The notes beneath the pieces were generated by a model, which did no database searches, was not told where the DNA came from, and saw nothing but the letters and a program-made list of their open reading frames with translations. From Polyangiaceae bacterium (GTDB lineage: Bacteria; Myxococcota_A; Polyangia; Polyangiales; Polyangiaceae), in the NCBI GenBank assembly GCA_025453595.1, contig JALOQB010000020.1:1-34594 (forward strand): a DNA stretch of 34,594 nt, in the 5' to 3' direction. The position numbers and the translations under genes were made by a program. Each line of letters starts with the position of its first letter. The first letter of the stretch is position 1. Shown one piece after another: positions 7,372 to 15,704 of the stretch.

Positions 7372-8604
7372 GTGGACGTCAACGCTTACTATGCCCTCGG
7401 GATCCCGGGGTACCTGCTGGTGATCGCCCTGGAGCTGGCGCTGGGGCGCCGGCGGGGGGCCTCCGACTACGGGTTCGCCGACTCGATCGGCAACCTCTCC
7501 GCAGGCATGGGCGAGGTGCTCGTGGGCCTCTTCCTGGGCCCTTCCCTGGTGGCCCTCTACGACTGGGCCTTCACCCACCTCGCGCTGGTGCGCTGGGCTC
7601 CGGGCGCGGTTTTCCCCTGGGTTCTCGCCTTCTTTGTGGGGGATCTCTGCTACTACGTCTACCACCGCGCGGGGCACCGGGTCGCGGTGTTCTGGGCGAT
7701 TCATGGGGTGCACCACCAGAGCGAGCGCTTTAACGTGACGCTGGCGATACGGCACCCCTGGCTCAGCGACAGCTACGCGGCGATCTTCTACGCGCCGCTG
7801 CCGCTGCTGGGCGTGACCTCGACGCAGTTCTTTCTCGCGATCGCGATCATCTCTTTCTATTCCCTCACCATCCACACCCGGATCTTCCGTCGCCCCGGTT
7901 TTTTTCTGCTCACCACCCCCGATTCGCACATCGTCCACCACGCCCGGAACCCCCGGTACATCGGCCGCAACCTGGGCGCGATGTTCACCCTCTGGGACCG
8001 GATCTTCGGCACCCATGTCGAGGTGCTCCCGCACGATCCGCCGGAGCTGGGGGCTCGCGTCGGCTACCAGACCCACGACGGCGCCCTCGCGCAGGTGCTC
8101 TTCTTTCGCGACCTCCTCCATCTCGCCCGCCAGACCCCGGCGCTCCGGGACAAGATCCGCGTCTTCCTCGGCCCTCCTGGCTGGATCCCTCCGGGGGCCT
8201 CGCTGCCGGTTCGCCCCCCGGCGCGCCCCGAAGAGGCCATCCCGGCGGCGACGCGCGGGTATGTCCTCGCGCACTTCACCCTGGCCTCGCTCCTGGCGGT
8301 GTACCTGCTCTGGCTCCGGGCCCGGCACCCTCTCTGGCTCCAGGGGCTGCTCTTCCTGCTGCTGGTCCACGCGCTCACGTCCCTCGGGGGCCTTCTCGAC
8401 GGTCGATCCAGCGCCCGGAGCCACGAGCTGCTCCGGCTCGCGGCCTGGGGGGTCGTGGGCGGCGTGTTGCTCGGGGTGCCTGGTCAGACGATCCTCGGCG
8501 CTTGCCTGCTGGGCGCCGCCGCGCTGGGCCTGCTCTGGCTCCGCGCTCCGGGGCTGCGCGATGCGGCGCTCGGGGCCCCGCTGGCTCAGGCGCGGGACCA
8601 GTAG
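7372..8604 (+). CDS. Fatty acid hydroxylase/sterol desaturase superfamily membrane protein
   Basis: 410 residues starting with GTG, 3 bases after the SDR stop. The di-iron histidine clusters of the superfamily are all present: HRAGH (His98, His102), HGVHH (His111, His114, His115), His168, and HIVHH (His186, His189, His190). They sit among several membrane segments. The arrangement is closest to the alkylglycerol-monooxygenase/C5-sterol-desaturase-like group, which inserts oxygen into lipids at the membrane. The C-terminal 130 residues form another set of hydrophobic helices without known motifs. Together with the SDR it could oxidise and then reduce or oxidise a lipid alcohol. The last 19 bases overlap convergently with the end of the minus-strand lipoprotein gene. 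Superfamily is secure, substrate is not. Confidence 0.88.
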   Translation: MDVNAYYALGIPGYLLVIALELALGRRRGASDYGFADSIGNLSAGMGEVLVGLFLGPSLVALYDWAFTHLALVRWAPGAVFPWVLAFFVGDLCYYVYHRAGHRVAVFWAIHGVHHQSERFNVTLAIRHPWLSDSYAAIFYAPLPLLGVTSTQFFLAIAIISFYSLTIHTRIFRRPGFFLLTTPDSHIVHHARNPRYIGRNLGAMFTLWDRIFGTHVEVLPHDPPELGARVGYQTHDGALAQVLFFRDLLHLARQTPALRDKIRVFLGPPGWIPPGASLPVRPPARPEEAIPAATRGYVLAHFTLASLLAVYLLWLRARHPLWLQGLLFLLLVHALTSLGGLLDGRSSARSHELLRLAAWGVVGGVLLGVPGQTILGACLLGAAALGLLWLRAPGLRDAALGAPLAQARDQ

Positions 8605-10844
8605 AGGCGGGTGTACGCGTCGAGGATGAGCGAGAGCGTGTTGGCGATGAGGTTGAGGGCATCGCCGCGGGCGTCGGGGGGGCTGCCCGGGGCGAGCCGC
8701 GGCAGGTCGCGCTGCTCGGGGTGAAACTGGAAGCCAACGATCGGGTACCCGTCGTGGTCCCGCGAGCGAAAGGCCTGCGGGATCTTCACGCAGTGGCGCC
8801 CCGGCTGCGACGGGTCAGGCCAGGTGTTCTCCAGGCCCGCGGGGTCGACCCAGTCGCGGCAGAAGTGGCTCCAGCCCACCAGCTCCAGGCGACGCAGGGG
8901 GCCCTGGAAGGCCGAGGCGCGGATCATGTCGCCATGCGAGGATGGCAGCTCGCGGGAGGTGCCACGCCCGGTCGCCATGGGGCCGCCAAGCAGCGGATCG
9001 GACGGGATGAAATGCATCGTCGGCCGCAGCGCATCCAGCGCGGGTTTGTCGAACCACCAGGCATGCTCGTACGGGTCGTCTCTGCGGGAGATGAGCCCCC
9101 GGATGGGCTCGTTGCTGTTGCGCGCCAGCACCCGGTCCCGGAGCCAGGGGTCGTCGATGTCCTCCTCGACCGGTGGCATCGACTCCAGGAGCGCCAGGAT
9201 CTGGGCGCCGCCGCAGAACCCGACCGCCGGCGCCTTGCGGCCCTGGATGGCCTCCCGGAGCTGGCCCATGCCACGATCCGGCGAGCCTGCGGGCGCGTCC
9301 ACGTCCCAGCTCCAGTGGCCTGGCTTCCTCCCCCATCGCCTGGTTTCCGCGTCGAATTCCCAGTCAAAGGAGCCGGAAAGGAGCAGCACCGGGGGCGGGG
9401 ACAGGGCCTCCAGCAGCGGGGTCGCGAGGGTGGGATCGTCCCCCTCGATGACCTCCAGAAAGCGGCCTGTCCCGGCGTCCCTGGGTCGCGTCGCGTCCGC
9501 AGGCCAGCGCGTGTCCGCGTCGAACCCCAGGAGGGTGCGCCGCAGCCGGTGGTGCAAGGTGCGGGCGAAGACCCCGTCCGAGTTGGCCTCGCCGCCCTGG
9601 AGGTTCCGGGTGAGGCCCGAAGGGTTGGCGCTGACGCTGAAGAAGAGGGGTTCGGTGATCGCAGGCCGGGGGTCGCTGGCCTCGTACAGGCGCAGCTCCC
9701 GGATCATCGGGGCCTGGAGCCTTCGCTCGCGCTCTCCCCAGGGGCCCGTCGCCTCGGTGATGGTGACGCGCACGAGCTGGACCGGCCTGGGGGCGCCCAG
9801 CGAGACCAGGCGCCGACGCACCGGCAAGGGGTGCTCGCCGAGGCGCGGCGCGGTGGCCTCCGGGAGCGAGACGAGGTGCCCGGGGTCGAGGTCGTGCGCC
9901 GTGGCGATCTCGTAGGCAAGCGGCAGGTGAGCGCCGGTGTAGCGGCGCCCCGGCGCCCCCTGCTCATCGGCCACCGTGACGCCGTCCTCGCCGAGCGCCA
10001 GCCAGAGCCGATCGACCACCCGCGGCTCCGGCAGCGCCAGCGTCAGGACCCAGCGATCCAGCCCCGGGGCCCCGCGCCAGGCCCCCTCGTAGGTGCCATC
10101 CACCACCCGCATCGGATCGCTGCCGGCCAGGCTGCCTTCCGCGATGACCCGCGCCTGCGCGGCGACCGACGGCGCGCCCTCCAGGATCTTCAGCTCCCTC
10201 AGCACCGGCGGCCCCTCCGAGGCCTCGATGCGGAGGCGGAGCGCGCAGGCGTTCTGGTCCGCAAAGAGCGCCTGATGCCGCGCGTGAACCTCGCGAGGGC
10301 CGTGGAGAAAGAGGTTGGGGTCCCGGTCCTCCCGGTGCCCTCCAGGGAGCTGCTCCCAGGGGGCATCGCGGCGGCACTGGCCCGCGGCGTCCGGCGCCTG
10401 GATCTCGACGCGGAAGGCGGACGGTACCCCCCGATCGCTGGCGTCGCCGAAGAAGAAGCGCAGCAGCCCCAGGTGCAGCGGGCGGTGAAACGGGAGCTCC
10501 CAGCGCCAGGGGCCGGCCCCTGCGCCCCGCCACGCGGTCTTGAGATCTCCGTCGATCGCCAGCACCGCGTCGCCCTCCGCGACGCTCGCCTCGGGCCACC
10601 CCACGCTCTCCTCTTCGAGGGCGCGGTTCTGGACATCCCTCGGGCCCGCCCATTCCAGGCGCTCCCGCGCCAGCGCGTCCCGGCGGCGCTCTCGAAAAAT
10701 GACAGAAGGGCGCTGCCCCTCCAGGCTGCGGGGATCCGCCGACAGTTCCGCGAGCGCCCCCGAACTTTTTTCAGGGCCTACACCGCCGCACCCAAGCAAA
10801 AGGAGCGCAACCGGCGGGGATAGGGAAAGGAAGGTTCGAGACAT
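8586..10844 (-). CDS. Exported lipoprotein with discoidin-like regions and a class I glutamine amidotransferase-like domain
   Basis: 752 residues. The N-terminus is a lipoprotein signal peptide ending LLGCGG (Cys19). Residues about 85-220 and 230-390 each look like a discoidin (F5/8 type C)-like carbohydrate-binding beta sandwich: a phrase such as AIDGDLKTAWRG or VVDGTYEGAWRG, a middle strand, and a closing LRELKILEG or IRELRLYEAS. Residues about 465-740 resemble a class I glutamine amidotransferase: LLLSGSFDWEF, the nucleophile elbow GFCGGAQIL with Cys544, and FQFHPEQ with His708 and Glu710, so the Cys-His-Glu triad is intact. Such domains are normally cytoplasmic, whereas this one should be outside the inner membrane. 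Its substrate is unknown; an exported amidase or peptidase role is inference. It is a single gene divergent from the cytochrome-like gene. Confidence 0.75.
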   Translation of the reverse strand: MSRTFLSLSPPVALLLLGCGGVGPEKSSGALAELSADPRSLEGQRPSVIFRERRRDALARERLEWAGPRDVQNRALEEESVGWPEASVAEGDAVLAIDGDLKTAWRGAGAGPWRWELPFHRPLHLGLLRFFFGDASDRGVPSAFRVEIQAPDAAGQCRRDAPWEQLPGGHREDRDPNLFLHGPREVHARHQALFADQNACALRLRIEASEGPPVLRELKILEGAPSVAAQARVIAEGSLAGSDPMRVVDGTYEGAWRGAPGLDRWVLTLALPEPRVVDRLWLALGEDGVTVADEQGAPGRRYTGAHLPLAYEIATAHDLDPGHLVSLPEATAPRLGEHPLPVRRRLVSLGAPRPVQLVRVTITEATGPWGERERRLQAPMIRELRLYEASDPRPAITEPLFFSVSANPSGLTRNLQGGEANSDGVFARTLHHRLRRTLLGFDADTRWPADATRPRDAGTGRFLEVIEGDDPTLATPLLEALSPPPVLLLSGSFDWEFDAETRRWGRKPGHWSWDVDAPAGSPDRGMGQLREAIQGRKAPAVGFCGGAQILALLESMPPVEEDIDDPWLRDRVLARNSNEPIRGLISRRDDPYEHAWWFDKPALDALRPTMHFIPSDPLLGGPMATGRGTSRELPSSHGDMIRASAFQGPLRRLELVGWSHFCRDWVDPAGLENTWPDPSQPGRHCVKIPQAFRSRDHDGYPIVGFQFHPEQRDLPRLAPGSPPDARGDALNLIANTLSLILDAYTRLYWSRA

Positions 10845-10980
10845 ACACGTCGATTCCGATTGTATGCGCCTCGGTCGGTCGAGTTACGATGAAAAATTCG
10901 TTTCACAAAGGTCTAGAAAGAGGCGAGCACGAGCGGATAGTCTGGTTGAGCGCACCCTTTGCGCCCCCCCGGAGAAGCCG
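10845..10980. promoter_or_regulatory. Divergent intergenic region, locally AT-rich
   Basis: The 136 bases between two divergent lipoprotein genes include the most AT-rich short stretch noticed in this window (about 10884-10920, containing GATGAAAAATTCG). It is the obvious place for two promoters. No consensus box pair with correct spacing was convincing in either direction. A GGAG ribosome-binding site at about 10971 precedes the plus-strand ATG. Confidence 0.35.
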
Positions 10981-13374
10981 ATGATTCCACTCCCACGCAA
11001 GTTCTCCCGGTATCTCACACCGATTCTCGCAGCAGGGATAGCAAGCGCCGTCATTTTTGCGGGCTGCTCCGGCGACGACGCCGAGCAGTCCACGGGCGGT
11101 TCGCCGACAGGCCCTGGAGCATGCCAGTCCAATCGAGCCTTTTTTGAGAGCCAGGTCTGGGCCTCGTTCATGAGCACGCGCTGCGCCAAGTGCCACACCC
11201 CCGACGGCGAAGCCGTCAACGAGAAGGGGGCGAAGCTGGTGCTGCAGACGGCGAGTTATCCCAACTTCCTCGACGCGAACCTGGCGTCGCTCCAGGAGGC
11301 GTCGAACGAGAAGTTTGGCGACAAGATCAAGCTGCTGGCGAAGCCGCTGGGCGAGCTGGAGCACGGCGGCGGCAAGATCCTCGAGGCCGATAGCCCCGAG
11401 CATCGCGCCCTTCAAGAGCTGGTCAAGCGCTTCCAGAGCGGCGATCCATGCCCTGACGCGCGGATCGCCTCGGTGGACGGCGTGGTGATGATGACCAGCG
11501 CCGAGACGGCCCGGAAGGCCGCCATCGACCTGGGCGGGCGCCTGCCTACGGCCGAGGAAGAGGCCCAGGTGAGCGCGGAGGGCGAGGCGGGGGAGCAGGC
11601 CCTCGACGCGTTCCTTGACCGGTTGATGACCGAGGAGACGTTCTACGAGCGGCTCCGCGAGATCTACAACGACCTGTTCCTGACGGATCGCTTCCTGTCG
11701 TATGGCGGGGCGGCGATCGATTTCATGGATACCAACGTGTACCCGGGCCTGGAGCCTTACCGGAACGACGAGAAGCCCGAGTACAACTCGCCGGATCGCC
11801 CCAAGATCAACCGGGCCCTCGCCAAGGAGCCGCTGAACCTGATCACCTACGTGGTCAAGAACAACAAGCCCTTCACCGAGGTTCTTACCGCCAACTACGC
11901 GGTGGTGAACCCGTTCCTGGCGAAGGCCTACAACGTCCAGCCCACCTTCGCCAACCCGCAGGACGAGAACGAGCTCCAGCCGGTGCAGGTGATGCTGGGC
12001 TCGGGTCAGGCGCTGCCCCACGCGGGGGTCCTGTCGACGCCCTCGTTCCTGAACCGCTGGGTCACGTCGCCCACCAACCGGAACCGCGCCCGCGCCCGCC
12101 GCGTCTACCAGTTCTTCCTGGCCACCGACATCCTCAAGATCGCCGAGCGCCCCGTCGATCCGTCGGCCGCCACCGCCCACGAGAACCCGACCATGACCGA
12201 TCCGGGGTGCAAGATGTGCCACGCGGTCATGGACCCGATCGCCGGCGGCTTCCGCGGGTACGATGACAACAACTACGAGTCGTTCCAGGGCGATCGCCCC
12301 TGGTTCAACGACATGGTGGCCCCGGGGTACGGGGGGACGATGCTGCCTCCCCAGTCCTACGGCGCGGCGCTCCCGTGGCTGTCCCAGCAGGTGGTCCAGG
12401 ATCCGCGCTTCGCGACCGCCGCCATCTACGCGGTGTACGCGGGCTTCACGGGCCACAAGCCCCTCGCGTACCCGACGGACGCGGTGGACTCCCCCGGGCA
12501 CCAGCTCCGCGTGGACGCCTGGACGGCCCAGGATGCCTTCTTCCGCAAGCTCGCCGAGGAGTTCAAGGCGCAGAACTTCAACCTGAAGGTCGTGGTCAAG
12601 GGCATCCTCAAGAGCCCCTACTACCGGGCCAAGTCGCTGGCCGAGGCCCCCGGCGAGAAGCAGGCGCTCTTCGAGGCCATCGGCACCGGCCGCTGGCTCA
12701 CGCCCGAGATGTTTGACCGGAAGATCCAGGCGGTCACCGGTATCCCCTGGCGCAAGCGCTGGGAGTGGGAAAACATCTTCAAGGACAAGGAGGAAGGCAA
12801 GGCGGACCTGCGGCTCAACCGCGGGCTCTGGCTCCGGGACGACTTCCGCCTGCTCTACGGCGGCATGGACTCGGACAACGTGCCGGTGCGCCTCCAGGAG
12901 CCCAACGGCATCTCGGCCAGCGTCGCCTGGCGCATGGCCAACGAGATGTCCTGCGCCGTGGTCGCCTGGGATTTCTGGAAGCCCCAGGCCCAGCGCCGCC
13001 TCTTCCCCCTCGTCGATATCAAGGATCGCCCCGAGTTCAACGGCAAGGCGGTGGGCGACGCGCAGGTGGCCATCAAGAACAACCTGGTCCACCTCCATCG
13101 CCTCGTGCTCGGCGAGAACCTGACCCCCGATCACCCCGAGATCGAGCGCAGCTTCAGCGTCTACCTGGAGACCTGGCGCGAGCTCGCTGCCTTCGAGAGC
13201 CAGCAGGACAAGAAGCAGGATCTGCACTGGGAGTGCCACGCTCGCTACGACTACGACAACCTGGCGTTCATCCCCGAGGACAAGCAGCTGCGGAAGGATG
13301 AGGACTACACCCTCCGCGCCTGGATGGCCGTCACTACCTACCTGATGCTCGACCACCGCTTCCTGTACCACTGA
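10981..13374 (+). CDS. Cytochrome c-type lipoprotein, DUF1588/DUF1592/PSCyt-like
   Basis: 797 residues from ATG 10981, supported by GGAGAAG just upstream. The signal peptide ends AGC (Cys29), a likely lipoprotein site. CAKCH (Cys68, Cys71, His72) and CKMCH (Cys410, Cys413, His414) are two c-type haem-binding motifs. Around residues 175-230, GGRLPTAEEEAQ and LDRLMTEETFYERLREIYNDLFL match the DUF1549/DUF1595-type helical block. HAGVLSTPSFLNRW through CHAVMDPIAGGFRGYDD matches the DUF1588 style. These proteins are large periplasmic or surface c-type proteins of planctomycetes and myxobacteria and usually travel with a DUF1501 or DUF1552 partner, as here with an 11-base gap. Electron transfer tied to breakdown of complex organic matter has been proposed for the group but is unproven here. 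Confidence 0.82.
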   Translation: MIPLPRKFSRYLTPILAAGIASAVIFAGCSGDDAEQSTGGSPTGPGACQSNRAFFESQVWASFMSTRCAKCHTPDGEAVNEKGAKLVLQTASYPNFLDANLASLQEASNEKFGDKIKLLAKPLGELEHGGGKILEADSPEHRALQELVKRFQSGDPCPDARIASVDGVVMMTSAETARKAAIDLGGRLPTAEEEAQVSAEGEAGEQALDAFLDRLMTEETFYERLREIYNDLFLTDRFLSYGGAAIDFMDTNVYPGLEPYRNDEKPEYNSPDRPKINRALAKEPLNLITYVVKNNKPFTEVLTANYAVVNPFLAKAYNVQPTFANPQDENELQPVQVMLGSGQALPHAGVLSTPSFLNRWVTSPTNRNRARARRVYQFFLATDILKIAERPVDPSAATAHENPTMTDPGCKMCHAVMDPIAGGFRGYDDNNYESFQGDRPWFNDMVAPGYGGTMLPPQSYGAALPWLSQQVVQDPRFATAAIYAVYAGFTGHKPLAYPTDAVDSPGHQLRVDAWTAQDAFFRKLAEEFKAQNFNLKVVVKGILKSPYYRAKSLAEAPGEKQALFEAIGTGRWLTPEMFDRKIQAVTGIPWRKRWEWENIFKDKEEGKADLRLNRGLWLRDDFRLLYGGMDSDNVPVRLQEPNGISASVAWRMANEMSCAVVAWDFWKPQAQRRLFPLVDIKDRPEFNGKAVGDAQVAIKNNLVHLHRLVLGENLTPDHPEIERSFSVYLETWRELAAFESQQDKKQDLHWECHARYDYDNLAFIPEDKQLRKDEDYTLRAWMAVTTYLMLDHRFLYH

Positions 13375-13385
13375 CGAGGACGACC

Positions 13386-14741
13386 ATGGACCGACGGAAC
13401 TTTCTGAAGCTGATGGGTCTCTCGGGCCTCGCCGTTGCGGCGCCGGCCTCGCTCTGGACAAGCAAATCCCTCGCGGAGGGCGAGAAATTCAACGGACCTT
13501 ACTGGGTCACCATCCACGCCGGCGGCGGCTGGGACCCCACCCTGTTCTGCGACCCCAAGGGCGGCACCGACGGCGACAGGCAGACCATCAACCAGACCTT
13601 CTCCCCCGACGCCATCGGCCAGATCGGTAGCTTCCGCTACGCACCGATCAGCTGGGGCAACGACGGCAAGGAGGTCTTCAGCGTCCAGCGCTTCTTCGAG
13701 GCGCATCACCAGCGCATCTGCGTCCTCAACGGCGTGGACACGACCACCAACAACCACGACACCGGCACCCGCATCACCTGGAGCGGATCGTCCATCGACG
13801 GCCAGCCGGCCCTCGGCGCCATCGCCGCGGGGCATGCGACCGCCGCCGGCGCCCTGCCCATGGCGTTCCTGAGCAACGGCGGCTACGACGCCACCGGGGG
13901 CCTCGTGCCGCTCACCCGCTCCGGCAGCCTCGACTCGCTCAAGCGCCTTGCCTACGTCAACCGCCGCGACCCCAACAAGGCCGACGAGCTCTACCACTCG
14001 AACGACACCATGGCCCGCATCGCCCAGGCCCAGTCGGCTCGCCTCTCGGCGGCCCGCGACGCCGAGCGCCTGCCCTCGGTCCGTCGCTCGATGGATAGCC
14101 TGCTCAAGGCTCGCCAGGGCAACCTGGGCCTCGCCACCCTGGCCGAGCGCTTCAACGACCTCAAGGTCGTCAAGTTCGACGAGGCCTACCCGGGCGTCGA
14201 GGACCTCGCCGGCATCGGCGGCATCGGTGACCTGGAGCGCCTCTGCCAGGAAGCGCAGCTCGCCATGACCGCCTTCCAGGCCGGCGTCGCCGTCGCCGCC
14301 AACCTCTCCATCGGCGGCTTCGACACCCACGGCGATCACGACAACCAGCACATCCGCCAGATGATCAAGCTGCTGCGCCTCGTCGACTTCGTCTACAAGG
14401 AGGCCGATCGCCTCGGGCTCGGCAACAACCTGTACGTGGTCGTGGGCTCTGACTTCGGCCGCACGCCCACCTACAACCAGGGCAACGGCAAGGATCACTG
14501 GAACATCACCAGCATGGTCGTCTCCGGGCCTGGTATCCCCGGCAATCGCCTCATCGGCAGCACCGATCCGGGCTACCGCGCCATCAAGGTCGACCCGGCC
14601 ACCCTCCAGCCCAAGGAGGACGGGATCCGCATCGAGCCGCGCCACGTCCACAAGGCCCTCCACAAGGTCGCAGGGCTCGCGGGGACGCCCACCGAGCAGC
14701 AGTTCCCCGTCGGCGCCCAGGACCTCCCGCTCTTCACCTGA
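13386..14741 (+). CDS. Tat-exported DUF1501 protein
   Basis: 451 residues starting with a twin-arginine signal (DRRNFLKLMGLSGLAVAAP), so it is folded in the cytoplasm and exported by Tat. The C-terminal half carries the DUF1501 hallmarks GGFDTHGDHD (about residues 310-319) and SDFGRTPTYNQGNGKDHW (from 355), which place it in the alkaline phosphatase/sulfatase-like superfamily with metal-binding Asp and His residues. The gene follows the cytochrome-like gene by 11 bases, the normal operon arrangement for this partner pair. The enzymatic activity of DUF1501 proteins is not established to my knowledge; a periplasmic hydrolase cooperating with the haem protein is inference. Confidence 0.87.
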   Translation: MDRRNFLKLMGLSGLAVAAPASLWTSKSLAEGEKFNGPYWVTIHAGGGWDPTLFCDPKGGTDGDRQTINQTFSPDAIGQIGSFRYAPISWGNDGKEVFSVQRFFEAHHQRICVLNGVDTTTNNHDTGTRITWSGSSIDGQPALGAIAAGHATAAGALPMAFLSNGGYDATGGLVPLTRSGSLDSLKRLAYVNRRDPNKADELYHSNDTMARIAQAQSARLSAARDAERLPSVRRSMDSLLKARQGNLGLATLAERFNDLKVVKFDEAYPGVEDLAGIGGIGDLERLCQEAQLAMTAFQAGVAVAANLSIGGFDTHGDHDNQHIRQMIKLLRLVDFVYKEADRLGLGNNLYVVVGSDFGRTPTYNQGNGKDHWNITSMVVSGPGIPGNRLIGSTDPGYRAIKVDPATLQPKEDGIRIEPRHVHKALHKVAGLAGTPTEQQFPVGAQDLPLFT

Positions 14742-14756
14742 GCGCCCTCCCCGGAG

Positions 14757-14780
14757 GGGGCCGCGCGCTGCCCCGGCCCC
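14757..14780. terminator. GC-rich hairpin between convergent genes
   Basis: GGGGCCG at 14757-14763 can pair with CGGCCCC at 14774-14780 around a 10-base loop. It sits in the 48-base gap between two converging genes and could stop transcription from either side. There is no T-run, so the intrinsic terminator call is weak. Confidence 0.3.
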
Positions 14781-14789
14781 TGGCCGCGG

Positions 14790-15590
14790 TTACCCCTCCC
14801 ACCCCTCGATGATCGCGCGCAGGTGCTCGAGGGCCCGCGCGCAGTAGAGGCCGTCCTCGATGCGCTCGTCGAAGGTGTACTTCACGGTGCACACCTTCCG
14901 CCGCTGGCCGTCGCGCTCCACCTCCCGGACCCGCCCCAGCGCCGCGAAGATGGGGCAATTCCCCCACTCGTACAGGTGGTGGTACACCGCATCCAGGCCC
15001 ACCGAACCCAGGTTCGCCACGAAGAGGCTGGCGTAGAGCGGGTCGCTCTCGATCAGCGCCCGCGGCAGCACGTTGCGGGCGTCGAGCCAGCGCGCCAGCC
15101 CCACCAGGGACGCCAGCACAAAGCCTGGCAGCCAGAGCAGCACGTCGAGCTCCTTGTCGGTCTGGTTCTTCTCCTTCGAGCGCCCCTCCTGCACGCCGCC
15201 CCCCAGCCGCTTGAGGTGCGCCTCGAAGTCATCCTGCGGGTCAAAGCGCCGCTTGATGGCCACCACCGGCGCGTCGTCGGACATCGATTTCTTGGCTGAA
15301 AAAGCGATCTCGATGTTCTTCCGCTGGTAGTGAAAGCCGCCGCTCGTGAAGCGGTTGAGCCGTGGCCGCTCGGCCAGCGTGCGCACCGCGGCGAAGGTGA
15401 ACACATGGAAGATCGTGATGCGGGACCCGCTCGCCGCGCGCTCGTCGCAGAAGGCCTGGGCGCGCGTCACGTCCAGCTCTTGCTCGAAGTACACCGAGGA
15501 GCCAGCCCGGGTGGGCATGATGTAAGGCATGATGGCGCGCGTCCCGGAAGTCCGGATCAGATCGCCATCGAAGCGACGGAAGAGCGGCAT
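14790..15590 (-). CDS. Orphan E2-like acyltransferase (2-oxoacid dehydrogenase catalytic fold)
   Basis: 266 residues resembling the catalytic domain of 2-oxoacid dehydrogenase acyltransferases, which share a fold with chloramphenicol acetyltransferase. It lacks lipoyl and peripheral-subunit-binding domains and has no E1 or E3 genes nearby. The motif that should read HRxxDG near the C-terminus instead reads DERIEDG (residues 241-247), so the catalytic His is replaced by Glu242. The middle, residues about 145-175, contains a hydrophobic stretch (LLWLPGFVLASLVGLARWL). I recall that orphan proteins of this kind with a DERxxDG motif exist in several phyla, so the substitution is probably a family trait and not decay. 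The activity is unknown. It lies convergent to the DUF1501 gene and divergent from the M28 peptidase. Confidence 0.72.
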   Translation of the reverse strand: MPLFRRFDGDLIRTSGTRAIMPYIMPTRAGSSVYFEQELDVTRAQAFCDERAASGSRITIFHVFTFAAVRTLAERPRLNRFTSGGFHYQRKNIEIAFSAKKSMSDDAPVVAIKRRFDPQDDFEAHLKRLGGGVQEGRSKEKNQTDKELDVLLWLPGFVLASLVGLARWLDARNVLPRALIESDPLYASLFVANLGSVGLDAVYHHLYEWGNCPIFAALGRVREVERDGQRRKVCTVKYTFDERIEDGLYCARALEHLRAIIEGWEG

Positions 15591-15704
15591 GAGGGCGAGT
15601 AGACCTCAGGAGGAGGCCCCGCGCGAGGTGCTGGCACCTTTGGCCCCCCGGATGTCGTGAAGAGTCCCTGTCAACGAGGGCCCCCGGCGGTCCACCATGG
15701 GCCC

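Noticed and set aside
10903..13461. 852-codon minus-strand frame opposite the cytochrome-like gene
   Set aside because: The opposite strand has signal peptide, two CxxCH motifs and family segments; the minus frame is a shadow.
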